From Acidobacteriota bacterium (lineage in GTDB: Bacteria > Acidobacteriota > Vicinamibacteria > Vicinamibacterales > UBA2999), in NCBI GenBank assembly GCA_013813075.1, contig JACCSI010000495.1:1-6144 (forward strand): a stretch of DNA of 6,144 nt. The letters run 5' to 3'. Below are positions 1 to 5,035 of this stretch, piece by piece (the first letter of the stretch is position 1; each line of letters starts with the position of its first letter). The position numbers and the translations under genes were made by a program. The notes under the pieces are model-generated. The model was given only the letters and a program-made list of their open reading frames with translations, did not search any database and was not told the DNA's origin.

Positions 1-1653
1 GTGATAAACGACGCGCTCGGCGATCCGGCCGCGAAGCCGGGACCGACCGACGACAACCGGAAGTCGGCGCTATCCCCCGACAAGGACCTGCTCGTTCAGG
101 AGGTCGCCCGCCGGCGCACCTTCGCGATCATCTCGCATCCTGACGCCGGCAAGACCACGCTGACGGAAAAAGCGCTGCTCTACGCAGGGGCGATCGACCT
201 GGCTGGCGCGGTGCGCGGGCGCAAGACCCAGCGCCATGTCGTCTCCGACTGGATGGCGATCGAACGGGATCGGGGTATCTCGATTACGACCGCGGCGATC
301 GAGTTCGACCTGCGGGGATGCCGAATCACATTGCTCGACACGCCTGGACATCGCGACTTCAGCGAGGACACCTACCGTACCTTGATGGCCGTCGACAGTG
401 TCGTCATGGTGATCGACGCGGCGAAGGGCATCGAAGCACAGACGCGCAAACTGTTCGAGGTGGCGCGGTTGCGCGACCTCCCGATGTTGACCTTCATCAA
501 CAAACTGGATCTGCCGGGGCGCGATCCGCTGGACTTGCTCGACGAGATTGAACAGGTGCTGGGTGTCAGCGCCGCGCCGATGAACTGGCCACTGGGCACC
601 GGCGACCGCTTCAAGGGGGTTTACGATCTGCGGCAGGGTGAGGTGCTGTTCTACGAACGTGTCGCTGGGAACCAACGGCGCGCGCCGGTCACGGTGAGCC
701 ACGCCAACGACCCGCGGCTGGACTCGGTGCTTGGCGACGCCGCCGCCGCAGACTTGCGTGAGGCGATTCAATTGCTGGAGGCGGCCGGCACGCCATTCAA
801 CCGCGACGCCTACCTGCAAGGGCGACAGACCCCCGTGTTCTTCGGCAGCGCGTTGGCCAATTTCGGCATCGAGGCGTTTCTGAGCGCTCTGGTCGAGTTC
901 GCACCGCCTCCGCAAGCCCGCACCAGCGACGGCCGTCTGGTCGAGCCGACGGCACCGGACTTCAGTGGTTTCATCTTCAAGATTCAAGCGAACATGAATC
1001 CGCGTCACCGCGATCGTGTCGCGTTTGTCAGGGTGTGCTCCGGCGTGCTCGTCAAAGACATGCAGGTCATCAACGCCCGCCTGCAACAGCCCATTCGCCT
1101 GTCCAGACCGAGCCGGTTTTTCGGTCGCGATCGGGAAACGGTAGAAACCGCGTATCCCGGCGACGTCGTCGGATTGGTCAACCCGGGGCAGTTCGCCATC
1201 GGCGATACGTTGTATGCCGGCACACCGGTGCAGTTTCCTCCCATGCCGCATTTCGCGGCCGAGTTCTTCGCCGTGCTTCGCCTCGAAGATGTGCGAGTCA
1301 AACAGTTCGACGAAGGCGTCCGCCAGCTTGAAGAAGAAGGGTTGATGCAGGTGCTGTTCGCGGCCGACGGGCGCCGCGACCCGATGCTGGGCGTGGTCGG
1401 CGCGCTGCAGTTCGACATTATCGTCGCGCGGTTGCGCAGCGAATACGGGGTGACGAGCCGGGCCGAGCCACTGCCCTACGTTGCCGCTCGGTGGCTCAGC
1501 CCCGCTGGGAACACCGCGGCGATCAAGGTCCCGTATGGCGCCGTCCTGGCGGCCGATCGCAGTGGGCGTACCGCGATCTTGCTCCCGTCCACCTCCGCGC
1601 TGCAGTATGCCGAGCGCGAAAATCCCGGCGTGCGCTTCCTCGCGGTCGCCTAG
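1..1653 (+). CDS. prfC: Peptide chain release factor 3 (RF3), translational GTPase
   Basis: RF3 is the cytoplasmic GTPase that removes RF1 or RF2 from the ribosome after peptide release. All GTP-binding motifs are visible: G1 HPDAGKTT (about residues 46-53), G2 RGISITT (91-97), G3 DTPGH (113-117), G4 NKLD (167-170) and a G5-like SAL (283-285). The switch region SDWMAIERDRGISITT and the SEDTYRTL segment after G3 are typical of RF3 rather than EF-G. Domain 2 follows (FKIQANMNPRHRDRVAF, about 327-342), and the RF3 C-terminal domain includes GALQFDIIVARLRSEY. The reading frame is intact to a TAG. At 550 residues it is slightly longer than the E. coli protein (529), mainly because about 25 polar, Pro/Asp-rich residues precede the LVQEVARRRTFAI segment. 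The GTG start is the first base of the window, so no ribosome-binding site can be checked and the true start may lie outside. Family assignment is near certain; the start is not. Confidence 0.96.
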   Translation: MINDALGDPAAKPGPTDDNRKSALSPDKDLLVQEVARRRTFAIISHPDAGKTTLTEKALLYAGAIDLAGAVRGRKTQRHVVSDWMAIERDRGISITTAAIEFDLRGCRITLLDTPGHRDFSEDTYRTLMAVDSVVMVIDAAKGIEAQTRKLFEVARLRDLPMLTFINKLDLPGRDPLDLLDEIEQVLGVSAAPMNWPLGTGDRFKGVYDLRQGEVLFYERVAGNQRRAPVTVSHANDPRLDSVLGDAAAADLREAIQLLEAAGTPFNRDAYLQGRQTPVFFGSALANFGIEAFLSALVEFAPPPQARTSDGRLVEPTAPDFSGFIFKIQANMNPRHRDRVAFVRVCSGVLVKDMQVINARLQQPIRLSRPSRFFGRDRETVETAYPGDVVGLVNPGQFAIGDTLYAGTPVQFPPMPHFAAEFFAVLRLEDVRVKQFDEGVRQLEEEGLMQVLFAADGRRDPMLGVVGALQFDIIVARLRSEYGVTSRAEPLPYVAARWLSPAGNTAAIKVPYGAVLAADRSGRTAILLPSTSALQYAERENPGVRFLAVA

Positions 1654-1686
1654 TCTCCCAGAGCGGACGCAGATTCCCGGACGAGC

Positions 1687-1692
1687 TATCCT
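1687..1692 (+). promoter_or_regulatory. Possible -10 element of a leaderless pssA transcript
   Basis: TATCCT matches TATAAT at four of six positions and ends 7 bases before the ATG at 1700, so transcription would begin at or next to the start codon. The -35 region 17 bases upstream is poor (cggacg). The GAGG touching the ATG is too close to serve as a normal ribosome-binding site. Confidence 0.35.
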
Positions 1693-1699
1693 TGTGAGG

Positions 1700-2323
1700 A
1701 TGCCGCGCCGCCATCTGTCAATGCTTCGGTCTTACACCTGGGCGGACGGGCTCACCATCGCCAATGCCAGCTGCGGTACGATTGCGGTGTTTCTTTGCCT
1801 GGACTTTCTGGCGAGCGGTAATCGGCAACACCTCTGGCTGGCATTCGTACTGCTGCCGGCCGCGCTGCTCGCCGACGTGCTGGACGGGTACGTGGCCCGC
1901 CTCGATCGGCGGCGGCAGTCGGTGCTCGGCGCCGATCTGGATTCTCTGTCGGACGTCATTTCCTTCGGAGTCGCACCGGCGGTGCTGGGCTTTACGCTCG
2001 GTCTTCGCGGTGGGTGGGACATGCTCTGCTTGACCTATTTTGTCGTCTGTGGCGTCAGCCGGCTGGCGCGCTTCAATGTCACGGCAGAGGCGCTGGCAGA
2101 TCGAGACACCGGCAAGGTCAAGTACTTCGAAGGCACGCCGATACCGACCAGCATCGGTATCGTGCTTCTGCTCGGCGTGGCCTTGTGGTTCGGGCGAGTG
2201 GACGACGGATTGTGGTTCGGGGACGTACGCGTCGGTCCGGCGACGTTGCATTGGTTGTCGCTGGTCTACGTCGCCAGTGGCAGCGCCATGATCAGCGCCA
2301 CCTTGCGCGTCCCGAAGCCGTAA
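1700..2323 (+). CDS. pssA: CDP-diacylglycerol-serine O-phosphatidyltransferase (phosphatidylserine synthase), CDP-alcohol phosphatidyltransferase family
   Basis: This integral membrane enzyme most likely makes phosphatidylserine from CDP-diacylglycerol and serine, the first committed step to phosphatidylethanolamine. The family metal/CDP signature is complete: D59-x2-D62-G63-x2-A66-R67 ... G77-x3-D81-x3-D85 (numbered from the ATG at 1700), followed by SFGVAPAVLG as in PssA proteins. RLARFN (121-126) and KYFEGTPIPTS (141-151) are serine-synthase hallmarks and argue against PgsA or CLS. About five or six hydrophobic stretches fit a membrane protein of 207 residues. Nine residues separate R67 from G77, one more than the eight I expect. 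The frame stays open back into prfC, but the upstream translation is not family-like. Possible starts are GTG 1694, ATG 1700 and ATG 1721. I chose 1700: GAGG lies immediately before it and TATCCT sits 7 bases upstream, suggesting a leaderless start. The gap to prfC is 46 bases. Confidence 0.9.
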   Translation: MPRRHLSMLRSYTWADGLTIANASCGTIAVFLCLDFLASGNRQHLWLAFVLLPAALLADVLDGYVARLDRRRQSVLGADLDSLSDVISFGVAPAVLGFTLGLRGGWDMLCLTYFVVCGVSRLARFNVTAEALADRDTGKVKYFEGTPIPTSIGIVLLLGVALWFGRVDDGLWFGDVRVGPATLHWLSLVYVASGSAMISATLRVPKP

Positions 2324-2373
2324 CGGCGCGTGCCGCGTCGTGGAGGTCAAGTTCGAGCGCGGGTGCGATTTTT

Positions 2374-2395
2374 GTCGATCTTTCGGTCGATCTTT
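2374..2395. repeat. Two-copy direct repeat GTCGATCTTT, period 12
   Basis: GTCGATCTTT occurs at 2374-2383 and again at 2386-2395, separated by two bases. It lies at and just beyond the restored end of the pyrophosphatase gene, in the 70-base gap between that end and the pssA stop. Only two copies exist, so this may be a chance duplication or the remains of a replication slip. No function is evident. I see no gene and no strong terminator in the rest of 2324-2393; a small CGGC-gcgt-GCCG hairpin directly after the pssA stop lacks a T run. Confidence 0.5.
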
Positions 2396-2500
2396 ATTGT
2401 GCGGAGCGGAAAAAGCCGTGCGTGGTGCGCACGAACGCGAGACCCTGGTCCGCATCCCCCAACCCGTCACTTTTGAAAACTTGCCCGGCTCGGGTTTTTT
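2394..2500 (-). pseudogene. Detached C-terminal coding tail of the inorganic pyrophosphatase
   Basis: Directly after the TAA at 2501-2503, the same - strand frame continues KKPEPGKF SKVTGWG. This is the family I pyrophosphatase C-terminal pattern (YKxLExGKWVKVxGW in E. coli). The frame then degenerates. If one G is restored in the G run at 2456-2460 (minus strand reads TTGGGGGATG), reading resumes as DADQGLAFVR then TTHGFFRSAQ and reaches a natural TAA at 2394-2396. That resembles the last helix of the family (W-x-x-A-x-x-A-K-A-E-I in E. coli). The two repairs together give a protein of about 228 residues with a complete C-terminus. The tail is therefore real former or misread coding sequence, not intergenic DNA. 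Whether the lesions are biological or sequencing errors cannot be told from one sequence. Confidence 0.75.
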
Positions 2501-2502
2501 TT
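2484..2502 (+). terminator. Possible intrinsic terminator for pssA, lying inside the pyrophosphatase 3' end
   Basis: CCCG-GCT-CGGG (2484-2494) is followed by eight T (2495-2502), the layout of a rho-independent terminator for + strand transcription coming from pssA. The stem has only four G-C pairs plus one G-T, so it is weak. On the opposite strand these bases encode KKPEPG of the pyrophosphatase tail, so the T run may be just Lys codons and the resemblance accidental. Confidence 0.35.
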
Positions 2503-3079
2503 AGGCATCGAAGAACGCTGTCAGGCGGCGACGGTCACCGTCCCCCAGCACATGGTGAGGCCGGCCCCGGCCGTCGACGCGCGACACAATCACCTTCGAG
2601 TCCAGCCCCTTCTCGTCATCCATGTGCATCACGCCAACGATGACGCCGCGCACCACGGTCCCGCCGCGAATCGCCGGGCCCAGCACCAGGACATCGAACG
2701 GGTCGCCGTCATACGACACGGTTTGCGGGACGAGGCCGTAGTTAATCGGATAGCCGCCAAGCTCACGCGGCATCACGCGGTCGACGACGCGTGAGTTGGT
2801 CGCGATGTTCAGCTCGAATTTGCGGCGCTCCCCACGGGTTATTTCGATGTAGGCGTTCACGGTGCCGTCAGTGTTGAGCGGCGGCGTGTCACGCCACACG
2901 TGCGTCTCGTGCGGACGCGCGGCCTCGATGCTGCGCTGAAGAGCGGCGGCAGCGGCCTCAGGCAACCCCACGGGCGGGGCCGCTGGCTGCACCTCCCCCG
3001 CCAAGCAGACGAGCGCCCCAATCCAGATCCAGGCGCCATGGCTGGCCCGTCGTTTGCTTTCACGGACGGTCATGAGCAT
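2501..3079 (-). CDS. Family I inorganic pyrophosphatase with N-terminal signal/anchor, prematurely stopped
   Basis: The enzyme hydrolyses pyrophosphate to two phosphates with Mg2+. By comparison with E. coli PPase (numbering from the ATG at 3079), the active-site residues align: E79, K87, E89, R101, Y114 in NYG, D124/D126/D129 in YDGDPFDVLVL, then D155, D160 and K162 in DDEKGLDSK. The 192-residue product stops after FFDA, where E. coli has FFEHYK. It thus lacks the phosphate-binding Tyr141-Lys142 pair and the last helices; these are recognisable downstream (2394-2500). As written, the protein is probably poorly active or inactive. Residues about 8-30 (KRR, then a hydrophobic AWIWIGALVCLAG) look like a signal peptide or anchor, so the enzyme would act outside the cytoplasm; no proper lipobox is seen. 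The ATG at 3073 is the better start, because GAGAAG lies 8 bases before it and only 2 before the ATG at 3079. Confidence 0.85.
   Translation of the reverse strand: MLMTVRESKRRASHGAWIWIGALVCLAGEVQPAAPPVGLPEAAAAALQRSIEAARPHETHVWRDTPPLNTDGTVNAYIEITRGERRKFELNIATNSRVVDRVMPRELGGYPINYGLVPQTVSYDGDPFDVLVLGPAIRGGTVVRGVIVGVMHMDDEKGLDSKVIVSRVDGRGRPHHVLGDGDRRRLTAFFDA
3071..3074. promoter_or_regulatory. CATG shared by two divergent start codons
   Basis: The palindrome CATG holds the ATG at 3073-3071 (- strand, favoured pyrophosphatase start) and the ATG at 3072-3074 (+ strand, small hydrophobic protein). If both starts are right, there is no intergenic space and each gene's promoter must lie inside the other's coding region. 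The - strand start has a modest GAGAAG ribosome-binding site. The + strand start has no clear one. Confidence 0.5.
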
Positions 3080-3323
3080 ATCTTCTCAGGCGGTACAGTT
3101 TGGCAAGCGCCGTTTGACGCGCAAGCTGCTGCGGGCCGTTCCGTGGCTGGGCGCAGTCCTCGCCGTTGCCACCATAGGAAAAGCGATACGTCGCAAGGGC
3201 ATGCTGGGCGGCACTTTGGACAGCGCTCTCGATTTCATTCCGTTTGTGGGGAGCGTCAAAAATACCGTCGAGATCGCGCGCGGCCGCGACTTGATTCGAG
3301 ACAAGACCGGCGCGACCCGTTAG
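3072..3323 (+). CDS. Small basic hydrophobic protein of unknown function (83 residues)
   Basis: I do not recognise this as a named family. The protein has a basic start (FGKRRLTRKLLR, about 10-21), one hydrophobic stretch (AVPWLGAVLAVATIGKAI, about 22-39), a basic turn (RRKG) and then GGTLDSALDFIPFVGSVKN followed by TVEIARGRDLI, ending in a polar tail. The pattern P-F-V-G-x-V-K-x-x-x-E-x-x-x-G-R-D-L resembles the pre-toxin segment found before the toxin domain of some polymorphic toxins, but the protein ends right after it, so no toxin domain is present. It is probably membrane-associated. Codon use resembles the neighbours. I chose the ATG at 3072; a TTG at 3054 would extend it by six residues. 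It diverges from the pyrophosphatase and is followed by a strong hairpin. The coding call is moderately sure; the function is unknown. Confidence 0.65.
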   Translation: MSISSQAVQFGKRRLTRKLLRAVPWLGAVLAVATIGKAIRRKGMLGGTLDSALDFIPFVGSVKNTVEIARGRDLIRDKTGATR

Positions 3324-3345
3324 GGCCGCGCCGATTGCGCGTTGA

Positions 3346-3383
3346 GGGGGCGTGACGCGACTATGCGCCGTCGTTACGCCCCC
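3346..3383. terminator. Strong hairpin between the small protein gene and the CsbD-like gene
   Basis: GGGGGCGTGACG (3346-3357) pairs with CGTTACGCCCCC (3372-3383) over 12 base pairs, with one G-T pair and a 14-base loop. It starts 23 bases after the small gene's stop (3323). The stop codon of the converging CsbD-like frame (3361-3363) lies in the loop. There is no T run, so a two-way or factor-assisted terminator, or an mRNA-stabilising hairpin, is likelier than a classical intrinsic terminator. The + strand RNA is the more stable form, because the mismatch is G-U there and A-C on the other strand. Confidence 0.5.
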
Positions 3384-3574
3384 GCCGCTGACGTCCTGCC
3401 TCGTTCTCGCGACGCCCCTTCTTTTCCATGTTGGGATCATCGGCAATGTCGCCGAACCTCTTTGGCCGCGCCCTTGACGCGCTGACCAAGCGCCGACGCT
3501 TCCTCCGCACCCAATCAGGGTTTGTGACGGTTCTCCGCCGAATCATCTGGACGACCGTGATCACGCTCAGGCAT
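3361..3574 (-). pseudogene. CsbD-like stress protein gene, interrupted by a stop and a frame change
   Basis: CsbD-like proteins are small, hydrophilic, general-stress proteins of unknown biochemical role. An ATG at 3574 is preceded by AAAGGAG at 3586-3580 with a 5-base spacer, the clearest ribosome-binding site in the window. It opens MPERDHGRPDDSAENRHKP and hits TGA at 3517-3515. The same frame goes on as LGAEEASALGQRVKGAAKEV, then breaks near 3455-3458. A different frame continues as FGDIADDPNMEKKG RRENEAGRQRR to a TAG at 3361-3363. Joined, this gives the CsbD pattern G-x2-KE-x2-G-x3-D-x4-ME-x-KG-x3-ENEAG-x2-Q. Two bases appear to be missing at GTTC (GTNTTC expected). A TTG at 3514 could bypass the TGA, but no ribosome-binding site precedes it. 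The lesions may be assembly errors, in which case the gene would encode about 71 residues. Confidence 0.65.
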
Positions 3575-3579
3575 AGAGA

Positions 3580-3586
3580 CTCCTTT
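3580..3586 (-). promoter_or_regulatory. Strong ribosome-binding site of the CsbD-like gene
   Basis: On the - strand AAAGGAG precedes TCTCT and then the ATG at 3574. This near-perfect Shine-Dalgarno at ideal spacing fixes the start of the broken gene and shows that it was made to be translated well. Confidence 0.75.
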
Positions 3587-3625
3587 GACATCGGGGCCCT
3601 CCAATGTAGGGTGCGTATGGCCTTC

Positions 3626-3637
3626 GGCACCGGTGCC
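3626..3637. promoter_or_regulatory. Palindrome GGCACCGGTGCC between divergent genes
   Basis: A perfect 12-base palindrome lies in the 118-base gap between the divergent CsbD-like start (3574) and cyanophycinase start (3693). Its position suits an operator for one or both genes, but a single short GC-rich palindrome can arise by chance. I saw no second copy elsewhere in the window. The rest of the gap holds the ribosome-binding site at 3580-3586 and the -10-like element at 3677-3685. Confidence 0.3.
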
Positions 3638-3676
3638 AACGTTTGTGAATCTCGGAACAGGAGCCCGCCGTTTTCG

Positions 3677-3685
3677 TGGCAGAAT
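3677..3685 (+). promoter_or_regulatory. Possible extended -10 of a leaderless cyanophycinase transcript
   Basis: TGGCAGAAT contains the extended -10 TG-N followed by CAGAAT (four of six matches to TATAAT). It ends 7 bases before the ATG at 3693, the same distance as at pssA. No Shine-Dalgarno precedes the ATG. The -35 position is weak (acagga), which an extended -10 can tolerate. Confidence 0.4.
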
Positions 3686-3692
3686 CTGCGAC

Positions 3693-4517
3693 ATGCTCAG
3701 AGAGCTGAACACGCTCATCCTGATGCTCGCCTTCGCGTCCGCCACGCCGGCGTCTTTTCTGCCTCCGGTCCTGGCGCAGACGGCCAGGGGGGCAATCGTG
3801 GCCGTCGGCGGTGGCGGCACCACGCCCGACATCGTCGGCAAGACATTGGCCCTCGCGGGTGGCAAAGAGGCGATTGTCGCAGTACTGCCGCAGTCGTCGG
3901 CGCTGCCGGATGCCGGTGACAGCTCAGTCCAGATGTGGCTCGATGCCGGCGCGAAATCCGCCGGCAAAGTGCTGTTCGACGACCCCGCCAAGGCCCGCGC
4001 AGCGCTCGAGGGCGCGACCCTAATCTGGATGCCCGGAGGCGACCAGAACCGCTTCATGAAGGCGATTGACGGCACCGGACTGAGCGAAGTGATTCACGCG
4101 CGTTACCGCGCGAGTGCTGTCGTCGGCGGGACCAGCGCGGGTGCTGCCATCCTGTCCGACGCGATGATCACCGGCGAGGCCGATCTCAAGTCGCTGACGG
4201 CCGGCAAGACCATCCTCGGCAAGGGCCTCGGCCTGCTGACCAACGTGATCGTCGATCAGCACTTCCTGCAACGCCAACGCAGCAATCGTCTGATTAGCGC
4301 GGTGCTCGATCGCCCGACGATGATCGGCATCGGTATTGATGAAGCCACCGCCGTCATATTTCGTGGCACGTCATTCGAAGTGGTTGGCAAGAGTTCGGTC
4401 GTCGTGGTCGACCCGCGCGAAGCGACGCGTGAGGTGGTGGCCGATGGGCAGGTCGTTGCCGGCACCAACTTAAAGCCCGCCGTGCTTCGTCAAGGCATGA
4501 CCTATCCGTTGAAGTAA
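3693..4517 (+). CDS. Secreted cyanophycinase (peptidase family S51)
   Basis: Cyanophycinase cleaves the aspartate-arginine polymer cyanophycin into beta-Asp-Arg dipeptides by a serine mechanism. The catalytic set is intact: S148 in GGTSAGA, H190 in VDQHF and E217 in GIDEAT. The spacings of 42 and 27 residues equal those of Synechocystis CphB (Ser132, His174, Glu201). The nucleotide-like fold start AIVAVGGGGT (34-43) and WMPGGDQNRF (112-121) also fit S51. Residues 1-29 form a signal peptide (hydrophobic LILMLAFASATPASFLPPV, VLA before a likely cut after A28), so the enzyme is probably exported, like extracellular CphE-type enzymes. At 274 residues it has the family's usual length. The frame is open upstream to 3585, but those residues are not family-like and would bury the signal peptide. 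No cyanophycin synthetase is nearby, so scavenging or another isoaspartyl substrate is possible. dinB-like follows after 2 bases. Confidence 0.9.
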   Translation: MLRELNTLILMLAFASATPASFLPPVLAQTARGAIVAVGGGGTTPDIVGKTLALAGGKEAIVAVLPQSSALPDAGDSSVQMWLDAGAKSAGKVLFDDPAKARAALEGATLIWMPGGDQNRFMKAIDGTGLSEVIHARYRASAVVGGTSAGAAILSDAMITGEADLKSLTAGKTILGKGLGLLTNVIVDQHFLQRQRSNRLISAVLDRPTMIGIGIDEATAVIFRGTSFEVVGKSSVVVVDPREATREVVADGQVVAGTNLKPAVLRQGMTYPLK

Positions 4518-4519
4518 CT

Positions 4520-5035
4520 ATGAACCACCGGGACATCTGCACGCTTCTGGACTATCACTACTGGGCCCGCGACCGCATCCTCGACGCCGCGGCCCACCTG
4601 TCGGCCGATGATTTCATCGCCGACCGCCACAACAGCTTCCCGTCGATTCGCGACACCATCGCGCACACCTATTTTGCCGAGGGCGCATGGTACTCGCGCT
4701 GGCATGGCCACTCGCCCACGTCTTTACCCGACCCGAATCAGTTTCCAAGCGTCAGCGCCATCCGCGATGCCTGGACACAGCTCGAAGGACAGCTGCGAGC
4801 ATTCATCGACACGATGAACGACGACGGGTTGAATCGCGAAATTCAGTACCGGTTGCTGAGTGGTGCGGAGGCGTCAACGCCCCTCTGGCAGATGGTCCAG
4901 CACATCGTGAATCATGCGTCTTACCATCGGGGGCAGGTCACGACGATGTTGCGGCAAGCCGGTGCACAGCCGCCGAAAAGCATGGATTTGATTGCGTTCT
5001 ATCGAGAGCAACAGAACCGCGCTCGCGAAACTTAA
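4520..5035 (+). CDS. DinB-family putative metal-dependent enzyme
   Basis: DinB-like proteins are four-helix bundles holding a divalent metal; characterised relatives are thiol transferases using bacillithiol or mycothiol, but most have no known reaction. The family features are the opening DYHYWARDRIL (11-21), IAHTYFAE with H49, and QHIVNHASYHRGQV with H132 and H136. The three metal-binding histidines in the H ... H-x3-H arrangement are thus complete. The C-terminal TMLRQAGAQPP ... DLIAFYRE is also typical. The 171-residue length is normal. No signal peptide is seen, so it should be cytoplasmic. The ATG lies 2 bases after the cyanophycinase stop and has no strong ribosome-binding site, which points to co-transcription and translational coupling. 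The partner's exported location and this one's cytoplasmic one suggest that they do not act on the same step. The substrate cannot be predicted. Confidence 0.88.
   Translation: MNHRDICTLLDYHYWARDRILDAAAHLSADDFIADRHNSFPSIRDTIAHTYFAEGAWYSRWHGHSPTSLPDPNQFPSVSAIRDAWTQLEGQLRAFIDTMNDDGLNREIQYRLLSGAEASTPLWQMVQHIVNHASYHRGQVTTMLRQAGAQPPKSMDLIAFYREQQNRARET

Noticed and set aside
70..1251. A 393-codon open frame on the - strand
   Set aside because: It lies wholly antisense to prfC, whose motifs are unmistakable. Its translation has no recognisable domain, and long antisense frames are common in GC-rich genes.
1481..1699. N-terminal extension of pssA back into prfC
   Set aside because: The extra 73 residues are an out-of-frame reading of the prfC 3' end and are not family-like.
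2372..2502. A candidate small RNA: TTGTCG, 17 bases, TATTGT as promoter, a CGTGCG-TGGTG-CGCACG hairpin (2417-2433) and a terminator at 2484-2502
   Set aside because: Most of this stretch reads as the pyrophosphatase C-terminus on the - strand after two small repairs, so coding constraint explains it better. The promoter boxes match only four of six bases each.
3002..3030. A lipobox at the pyrophosphatase N-terminus (GALVC)
   Set aside because: The residue before Cys is Val and Ala stands at -3, which does not fit the lipoprotein signal pattern.
2900..3355. A 151-codon + strand frame
   Set aside because: It overlaps both the pyrophosphatase and the small hydrophobic protein in another frame and shows no family features.
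3585..3692. Longer start for the cyanophycinase
   Set aside because: It would put 36 unrelated residues before a good signal peptide and run through the CsbD-like ribosome-binding region.
3515..4075. A 186-codon - strand frame through the start of the cyanophycinase
   Set aside because: Only its last 19 codons, with the strong ribosome-binding site, belong to a gene (CsbD-like). The rest is antisense to a clear S51 peptidase.
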